DNA of 64,000 bases from Pomphorhynchus laevis. Its lineage: Eukaryota > Acanthocephala > Palaeacanthocephala > Echinorhynchida > Pomphorhynchidae. Position numbers and translations under genes: made by a program. The notes beneath the pieces are model-generated. The model searched no databases. It had not been told where the DNA came from and worked only from the letters and a program-made list of their open reading frames with translations. Positions 49,901-58,900 of this stretch are shown here, piece after piece. The stretch's first letter is position 1, and every line of letters begins with the position of its first letter. The stretch covers positions 186,001 to 250,000 of the forward strand of contig WNNJ02001396.1 in assembly GCA_012934845.2 (NCBI GenBank). The letters are read 5' to 3'.

Positions 49901-52900
49901 AGAAAATGAGAGATTTCCGTGCGCATTTTTTCTGTTTGTATGACGTGGCAGCCACGAAAGAATCGACAAAACGATACCAGGTACCGTTTCGTCATTATTT
50001 TGACTCATCAGTGCCAGTACCTTTCAATACTGGATGCAGAGGAGGACCGGCAGACGGCACGAGTATGTCTAAGGTACTTAGAGCTAGAAAATTTCTAGCA
50101 AACTAGGTACATGCTTCACTAAAAGGATCATTAGCTAAGAGCACTGGCTAATGCCAGCGCATTCTCTCCATTTATCTGCCAACTTATTTGTATTTTACGA
50201 GAAAATGAGAGATTCTTGTGGGCATCTTTTCTATGAGTCAAAATAATGACGAAACGGTACCTGGTATCGTTTTGTCGATTATTTCGTGGCTGCCACATCA
50301 CACAAACAGAAAAAATGCCCACGGAAATCTCTCATTTAATACTGTGATTTATAATTAGCAAAATTTGTATTTTGTGTACTGTGATTAATAATTAATCAGT
50401 GATTAATTAATTCTTCTCATTCTTTAACTAAGATTAATTGAGAAAAATGATTCGAGATTTATTGAGATAAAGAGGACTAAATAGAAATAATTGACCAAAT
50501 TTAAAAATACTTTAAATGTGAGTTTTGATCAACGTGTTGTTTTATACAGTTAGTTGGCATGACTAATGGCAAAGTGCAAATAAACTTAAATAAACAACTG
50601 ATTGATTACCCAACAAGTGAATCATCTTATTATTAAAAAATAGCTAGTAATAGGAGTTTTAATCTTAAATATTTAAATATAAAATATTTTATAGAGATAA
50701 ATATTTTAAATTACCGATAGTAATCCATTATCGGATCCAGAAGCAAAAACAAAACTGTTGAATGGATGAAACTCCACATCTCTTACACCAGAATCCGTGT
50801 AAGCTTGAAACGTCTGGGCTCGATTTGGCTGTCGTACATCCTGTGAAATTCAGAAACGTATAGACTGGCTAAGCTTATTAATATTAAACTAATTGATTAG
50901 TTGAATAATAAGAATTAATTAAATAATTGAACTTATTTTAACATATCAATGAGGAGAAAAAAATCATGTCATGTAAGTTTTTGTGCAGAAATCTTTCTGG
51001 TGTAATATTTGAGTTATATGAATTCTCAGTATTATATCGCAATTACTATAGTCTTAATTATTTGTAATCTTAATTATTATATTTAAATTATTAAATCCTT
51101 GTTTGTAGTTGTTCTAAGTTATATCTATAGATTACGATATCTAAGAAATGAACTGACATATGAAAATTTTATACATCCGTAATTGAAAAGTTGAAACGCT
51201 ATCACAAACGAAAACAAATAATAAGGATATGTTTATAAATATGCTTTATCATCCAGCTTTACGATGCCTTCAACATGATATACAAAATAACGTGAATGAG
51301 ATACGCGGAACTTGATAAATATAAAAGAACGAAGAATATACATTTATAGCAAAAAATAATGGCACAATAAAAACAAAACTTCAAACATCAAATAACAACA
51401 AAGAAAAAATAGAAATGGTCAGTGTACTAAATGCCGTGTACAGAGAACTAAATGTTGCAATAACATAAAAAGACACCACAATGTTTAGCAGCTTGAACAC
51501 CTTAAGATTCTCCTCTCTCGTTTACCCAGCATAGTACGCGCCGATTGGATTCTTCGGGATGGGGGGGGTGAGAGACCCCGGGTGATTCAGTCGGAAAGCG
51601 GCGTGTTGGTTCGGTTGGGGAGCTCAAATCCCCTCGGACCTGAGGCCGTAGTTTGGAAGTTGAAGACGGAAGTAAGTTACTGATTGAATTGACTAACTGT
51701 GTTTTTGGTGACTGTTTTTCTGTTTTGCATGTTTCTCCTCAATTTTTTTTTGTATTTAAGAAAATCTTTATTTTATTATTATTAGCTTGAACACAGGGAT
51801 ATGCTATTAGTTAAAGCGGTCAAAAAATTATGATTCGAAGGGTGTGATATATATGGCGTACTGTGAATTGTGTGAGGCACAATTTGTGAGCGAGAGTGGA
51901 TTATCGATGAACGTAAGCCTGAATAATAGAAGAAGCGACTTAAAAAAGAAGTACACTCAACGAAACGCAATACTGAATCATTGTAGTTGAAGTCCACGGT
52001 GCAAATGACAAAGATTTATTTAAATACGCCCTAATCGAAAGTAATAAAAACTATTTAAAAGCTCGCAGAGCATTGGAACAAAAATGGATGGGCCAACTAA
52101 TGTGTGATCAGCAAAATAGAATTAATGTAGAGCAAAGCGGTCATTAGAGGAACGACAATGTTATTAAATAAAAACGCGACAACAAGAAATGCAATGAAAT
52201 GTGAAGATGTTTATAACTTGATTTTCTCGCAATGTAAATATTCACTCTGTCTCGTTTTAGATTAAAGAAATTACGAAAAGCAACGATTAAAGAAATTACG
52301 AAAAGTAACGATTAAAGAAATTACGAAAAGTAATGATGCCGGTCAGAGATGACCGGCATCGCTCATCAGAAGTATGAACAATCTCGATGACGTTTCGGCT
52401 GCTTGTGTGACCTTTGAAAATAGCATTTCCGATAAATTGCTTAAGTTCCAGTGACAAAAAGCTCGTAAACTGGAGACTTGCTTATCAGACCATCTCCATC
52501 CATATCATGCGATTCATTTGTTGATGTATCGTATCGTTTGTTAAATCCTTAAAAGGATTCGACATCAAAATATCTTACTGTTTGCATCAAAGATGCTTGG
52601 ACCATAGTTATCAAGTCATAGTTACCGTCTTGTTTTACGCTATGCAAACGAGACACCTAAATTACAATCATTAGATTGTAAAGGATTTTTGTATTCTAAT
52701 AGTGATATGTGTTAATAAAATACATATCAAAAATTAAGGCATATCTTACTAAAATTGCACAAGCACCATCTTGAGATCCTGTTAATAAAACGTTTGCATC
52801 TATGGGATGAAAATGAATTCGATTGACTGTCCTAATATGAATATTGTCAACAGTTGATCGTTGCTTTATAATACATAGATCGTTAGATACTTCAATATCA

Positions 52901-55900
52901 AATAAAAGTATTTTTGGAAGAGCAAAGGAAATTGCTACTCTCGTATCTAAAGATATAAAAATAAAGTACTATTTTCTCTTATTATTATATTTACTAATAA
53001 TATTCATAGCTTTTTCATTATAGTGTGATTAATTGGGAAGAATTTAATACAATTTAGACTAGATTTAAATTATTAGAATAAATTATTATTATAATTTAAA
53101 TCATTTAAATGTAGCAATATAATAAAAAGCTCGATTAAAATGTTGACAAAGTGATAATATTTAACGCATTTTACTGTATTAAAATATAAAGTATATTTTT
53201 CAAAATTATTTAATTTGATAAATAGATTCAATTTCAAATTCTAAAAAAAATAAAAAATCAAGGAGAGCGAATTAGAATAATAAATATATTAGCAGTTGGA
53301 TAAATACATTAAAGGATAGAAACACGAAGATGCGTTTAATAGCGCAAATGTGTCTTAGCATTAGCAACAAATTAAAAGTTAGTATAAAATGAGAGAGACA
53401 AGATCATATAAAAAGTGAGTGATTACTCACATATTGATACAATTGTTAATAAAGGCTATTGTAATGAATTATAAAGTTAATATTAAGAATCTTGTTTCGG
53501 TACGCTAATAAAATGAATAATATTATTTTAATAATATTTTGTTGATTTATATATTTGAAATTTAATATTTCATTTTTATCTTTTATCTTATCTTTATTTT
53601 TTATCTTTTATCTTTCGATTTTATATACAAATTTTTTTAAAGAAAAAGAGATTTTTTAAAGAGATTTTTTAAAGAGATTATAAGTTTGTATAAAAGAGAA
53701 GCAATATAAATTTGTATAAAAGAAAATTACTAATTTTATGAAGATGCTAACAGAAGTTAACGAAATATAAATAAAGAATCTCCACTTTTCTTTGATCCAG
53801 CTCTAATAATTCTTTAAGTTAAGATTAAGAATCCTGTTTCTGTACGCTAATAAAATGAATTTTATTATGTCACGTTGTAAAAGGATTTTGTTAAAGGATA
53901 AATAACGATATAATTAAAATATACAGCAATGAAGGACAGTGTAAGAATGTCAAATAATGACTAAAATAAAATATGAAAAATCGAATTTTACAGTTTTAAA
54001 TTGTATTTATTATTAAAATATTTCCAATATGCCGTAAAGAAAATCTGGACAAAACCTTATATACTTAAAAAAATGACTCATTTATTTAATTAAATGAGTC
54101 ATATTTAAATGATCATATCATTTAAATACATTTTGTTTAATCAAAAAGAAATGAAAGACAATTAGAAAATTAAGACGATAAACAGGCTTGAATGCTAGTT
54201 TTATGATAAAAATAATTGTTTAAATACTTGATTATTGCACTATGATCGAATTTAAATTTATGGCAAATTCAATTAAATTTAATAATAAAATTATTTCTGT
54301 GAATAATTAATTTTGAATTAAAAAAATCGATTAGAAGCTTATACCCTATAATTTTTTATTTCTTAGCACATATCAATATACACTAAATGGTTAACATAAG
54401 TAAAGTTACCAGCAGCACGAGACCAGGCGACATCTGTAACAGCATGACCAAACGGACGATTCTTGCGACTAATCATATCAGTTACTTCACGCAGCTCGTA
54501 AAAACACTGATCATCTTCATCTTTGATATCAATTGCAAATAGCTTAAAAGCTAACGAATAAAATTGATATTTACATCAGGTTGAAAACTACTTAGTGAGT
54601 GATATTTTAAATAAAATATATATTTAGATATTATATCGAAATTTTTATAAAAGAATAAAATATATAAAAAATAATTAAAACTTCTATTATGCCGAAACAA
54701 TATTTAGATATTTATAATTTTAAGAAATAATTCAAAACGCAGCTATCAATCAGTATATAATTATAGAATCCTACAGAATCATCATAACCGAAAAATGATA
54801 TTGAAAAAGTAAATTAAACAGTAACAAAATTTATACAGATAAATAAATAAGGATTTTGTTAACAAGTATATAACCACTAAAAAGTTATAAAACGAAAAAC
54901 ACGAAGAAAAAGAAAACAGAAAACAAAGTCAGTTCAGTCGTTAATGGAGTCTTCATTGTGTCACAACCTCAGGTCCACAGGAATCTGAGCCCTCAAGCCA
55001 ATCCAACACACCGTTCGCCGACTAAACCAACCAGGATCCTCACTCCCCCCCGAGGAATCCAATCGAGGCGTACTATACTCGATAATCGCGAGATAAGGAG
55101 CTTGAACAAACTTAGCCATTGCTCTGGGGGACGTCCTCTTGAAAAGAAGACTAATCCCGAGATAGCCCATGTACCCCAGAGGCGAACTTGGGTTTTCGGA
55201 TTCAATGACATATGCTGAGACCATTTCAAGACCCACCTAGCTTTCTTCAAGATACGTTTGAGTTTATCCAGGTCAGCTTTCGCTGACCAGTTCACCGTAA
55301 TAGTGAACCCCCTGGTATTTTTAACTCGACTTGTTAAGGTAGGGAGTGATTGGGGCTGCAAAATGGAGGAAAGTGCAGATAGTGCTAATCTCTTAAGTTT
55401 CTTTTTGGTGATAGGGGCGCCATGAAAGACGACCACCTGCGATTTAGAGGAGTTGAGAACAAGATTAAATATGGGTAGCTGGTCTTTTAATATTTAAAAG
55501 AAACAGCTGATGTCAGAGACTACATCTCTGCACCTGCGTCCAGATAACAGGGCTGTGGTATTATCAGCATATACCACAAGATGTTGATCGCGTTTAGATT
55601 TTTTGTAAAGTATAATGGAGGCAGCAAGATACAAGATTGGAGAAAAGGGGATCCTTGAGGCACACCCGGAATAGGGTAGAACTGACGTGCATTAGGGTCG
55701 TCTTCATAGAAGAATCGCTTGGTACACAACAATATTTCCACCCTGTTAACAATTCTCGCAGACAACCCAAGGAACATGAGAGAAGAGACAACAAAAGGAA
55801 TGGAAATGCGGTCAAACAAAATCAAGAAAGACAGTCACAGCAAGCTGATAACTGTTGTTTTGACAAAACTGATGCCCTTCACCTATTGCTGAGTGGACGA

Positions 55901-58900
55901 ACCGAGCGATCTTTTACGTACCCATGAAAATCTGATGGGATTAAACTTCGACTACTTAGATGGTCGCGGATTTTATGCGCAAGCGCAAAATATTTATACA
56001 AATAAATGTTAAGAATGATATCATGTAGTAGTTATTCATCACTTTTGCAGAGTTAATTATAACTCTATTAGGTTTTGTATTAATAAATTTTCTCTGAAAT
56101 TCGTTGAAATACTTTTTTTTGCATTGGAATTGTGGGGGTAATTCTAACCAGATGAATTAGTTTCTTAATCGGAGGAAGCTCCGCCATTTCACGATTTAGA
56201 ACAGTAAAGTTACTAACCTTAATTTCTTAAGTTTGCATGAGCAGTTATTGACAACAGTGATTAATTTTAAGAATTTACAATTAATAGTGAAAGCTTAAAT
56301 ACATCAAAGATAAACATTTGGATAAAATAATATATGGAAAAAAATAATATATATATTCATATAGTATGAATATTTTCATATTTCAATGAATATGAATATA
56401 TTCAGTGAAAAAGGATCTTGATTACTTTGCATTGTGTTAAGTTAGCTGGCGTGGGATGCCTCCTCCTAGTCCGAACCGGAGGTAAGAAGGTTGCCCTTCC
56501 CACACCCAGCCGGACAAGTTAGAGACACTTGCCCACGGGCATTATGTTCATTTCCCGTCATGACCCCATCTGTCAATATCCATAGGTTTCCATTCTGCTT
56601 AGTAATTGTAATAGGAGACACTGCCTTTGAAGAAGGCAGGATTGGTTTCTTGGAAGAGAATGTGAAACTCCTCTTAGAATTCATACTATAAGAATTCGAT
56701 TTTGCTCTGTTCTTTAAAGATTTAGTAACAGGAAGAGAGATTATAGAAGGCTTTGAGGGTGTATTTGCAAAACTGGCAACTAGTAATTCAATCGATCGAG
56801 TTGTTTCTTGTTGAAGTGTTCTAAAGAACTTGAACATTTCGTCCATATTAGGTCTAGATGAGTTACACAACGAATTTGCCGATGCAGGAAGAGAGTAAAC
56901 ATTATTTTTTACTGTATGTCTTCTCACATAGTCCTTGAATGCTAAACATATTCTTGACCGCACAGGATGTTCAAGGCCGCAATTTGTGCATTTTGCGGCA
57001 AGTTTGCATTGTGCGTCATAGACGGTTTTTATCAGATCCACAAACACCGCATTTCTTCATCATACCACAGGTGGAGTTCCAGTGTCCCCACATGTGACAC
57101 TTGTTACAATGTAGAAATGTAAGATTGTTCGCACTTGCAATTGTAAATTTTAGATTGCAACCCATAAAAGGATTGAATGCTGCATTAGAAGGAGATGAAC
57201 ATTGACCTCTTCGGAATTTGCGAAAGCAATAGAAAGAGTTTGGTCGTCTTTGTTTTTAATAAATCTAATGTTTTGAATGGAATAACGCTTTTGAAGCTCA
57301 ACGATATTTCCTTTTTCTAGGTCGGGCATAATATTAGTAATCCTTACTGACGACATAATAGGCTTTAATACTAGAGTTCCTTTATGGGAACAATTTTCTT
57401 TGAAGAACTTATCAAAAGAGGTGGCTAATTCCGAGCATACGAAGGATATCATGTAGTAGTTATTCATCACTTTTGCAGAGTTAATTATAACTCTATTAGG
57501 TTGTGTATTAATAAATTTTCTCAGAAATTCGTTGAAATACTTTTTTTGCATTGGAATTGTGGGGGTAGTGTTAACCAGATTAACGAGTTCCTTAATCGGC
57601 GAAAGCTCTGCCATTTCACGATTTAGAACAGTAAAGTTACTAACCTTAGTTTCTTCAGTTTGCATGATCAGTTATTAACAGCAGTAATCAGTCAGCATTC
57701 ATATAGATAAATGTTAACATTATAAATCGTTACATAAAATGGGTGTATATGCTTGTTACAAGATTAAACAATTAAATGCAATAATTTAACAATTACATGA
57801 AATTTTAAATGGCGTGATTCATTAATTATAAAAAAATTTAATAAAGGTATATTATGGCGAGTATCAAAATAATAATTGTGTACAGATTGAATAAAAACTC
57901 ACGATTTTTGATATTTTACAGTGAAGTTTGGATATTATTTTACATTTTTTTTGACGATAATTATTTTGGTTTCATGAATCAGATCAGATAACTCAGTCTA
58001 AGTATTTTATACTAAACATAAATTCAAAATAAAGATCAATAATTATAAATAACTAATAATTTTATAAAATTTTATGAAATTTATATTTATATCAATTTAA
58101 ATTTTTAAATTGAAATTTTAAATAAAGTCAATTTTTATGAATTGACTAATAAATAACAGATGATGTATCAGAATAACAATTAGAGGTCATCAGGAGGATC
58201 TGATATATTATCAGCTTTAGCTCATATTGCTCGACCCCACAGAGCAGCGAAGCCAAATGCATTTCATGGTATATTTCCTCTGATGAAATTTGATTATCTA
58301 GTGTACCTTATTCTAACACAATGTAAATTATTTATTACCCGTCTATATAATTCTTTTCGCTTAATAACTAAATAGATTCTCAAGTTTTTACAGAATAATA
58401 ATATTTGAATATCATTCGAATAAAAATCATCATAGCAAAATATGCTCAGAGTTAACTGTTATTTCTTCATCCGCATGTAAATGGCTTTTAACAATATATT
58501 TTCAGGATCTAGCATATATCCGATAGCTTCTATCCAATCCAGCATATTATTAAACCATCCTTGCATGTCATGATTAAGTGAAAGTACGCAGCTATGACGT
58601 AGAAAATGTTTGTAAATGTTTATTTTCGAAATTATTAAATTAAATTTATTTTGAGATTTAATTCATACTCTGATGAATTTTAAATATTATTATTTGTTTT
58701 CTATAATTCATTGAGAGAATGATTTTTTTATTTGCTTATTTTATAAAACAGGGCAATATCGCTTGCTTTATTAAAGAACGAAAGGGAAATGGAATCAGAA
58801 ATAGCAATTCGTGTGGGAATAAAGACGGAACATGTAACTTCAAGGTGTAATAAATTTTTTATTATTTGTATATTTCTTTTTTTTAACAATGAGACTTATC

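Larger units (their letters stand above)
49599..50357 (-). repeat. Hammerhead-bearing tandem repeat (retrozyme-like), WDR24 intron 5
   Basis: Two head-to-tail units with an exact 300-bp period (about 49620-50227) are followed by an inverted partial unit (50233-50338). Each full unit encodes one hammerhead on the minus strand, which is the sense strand of WDR24. GCAAAATTTGTATT occurs on both sides (49585-49598 and 50358-50371) and may be a target-site duplication, though it is A/T-rich. There is no protein-coding capacity beyond chance frames. The intron is only 1,510 bp, so the array is half of it. Confidence 0.8.

Noticed and set aside
49610-50106. Plus-strand ORFs (65 and 84 codons) in the 300-bp units
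   Set aside because: The two units do not keep the same frame; the conserved feature is the minus-strand ribozyme fold, not a protein.
54958-55218. Plus-strand ORF of 86 codons
   Set aside because: Antisense shadow of the LINE B RT region.
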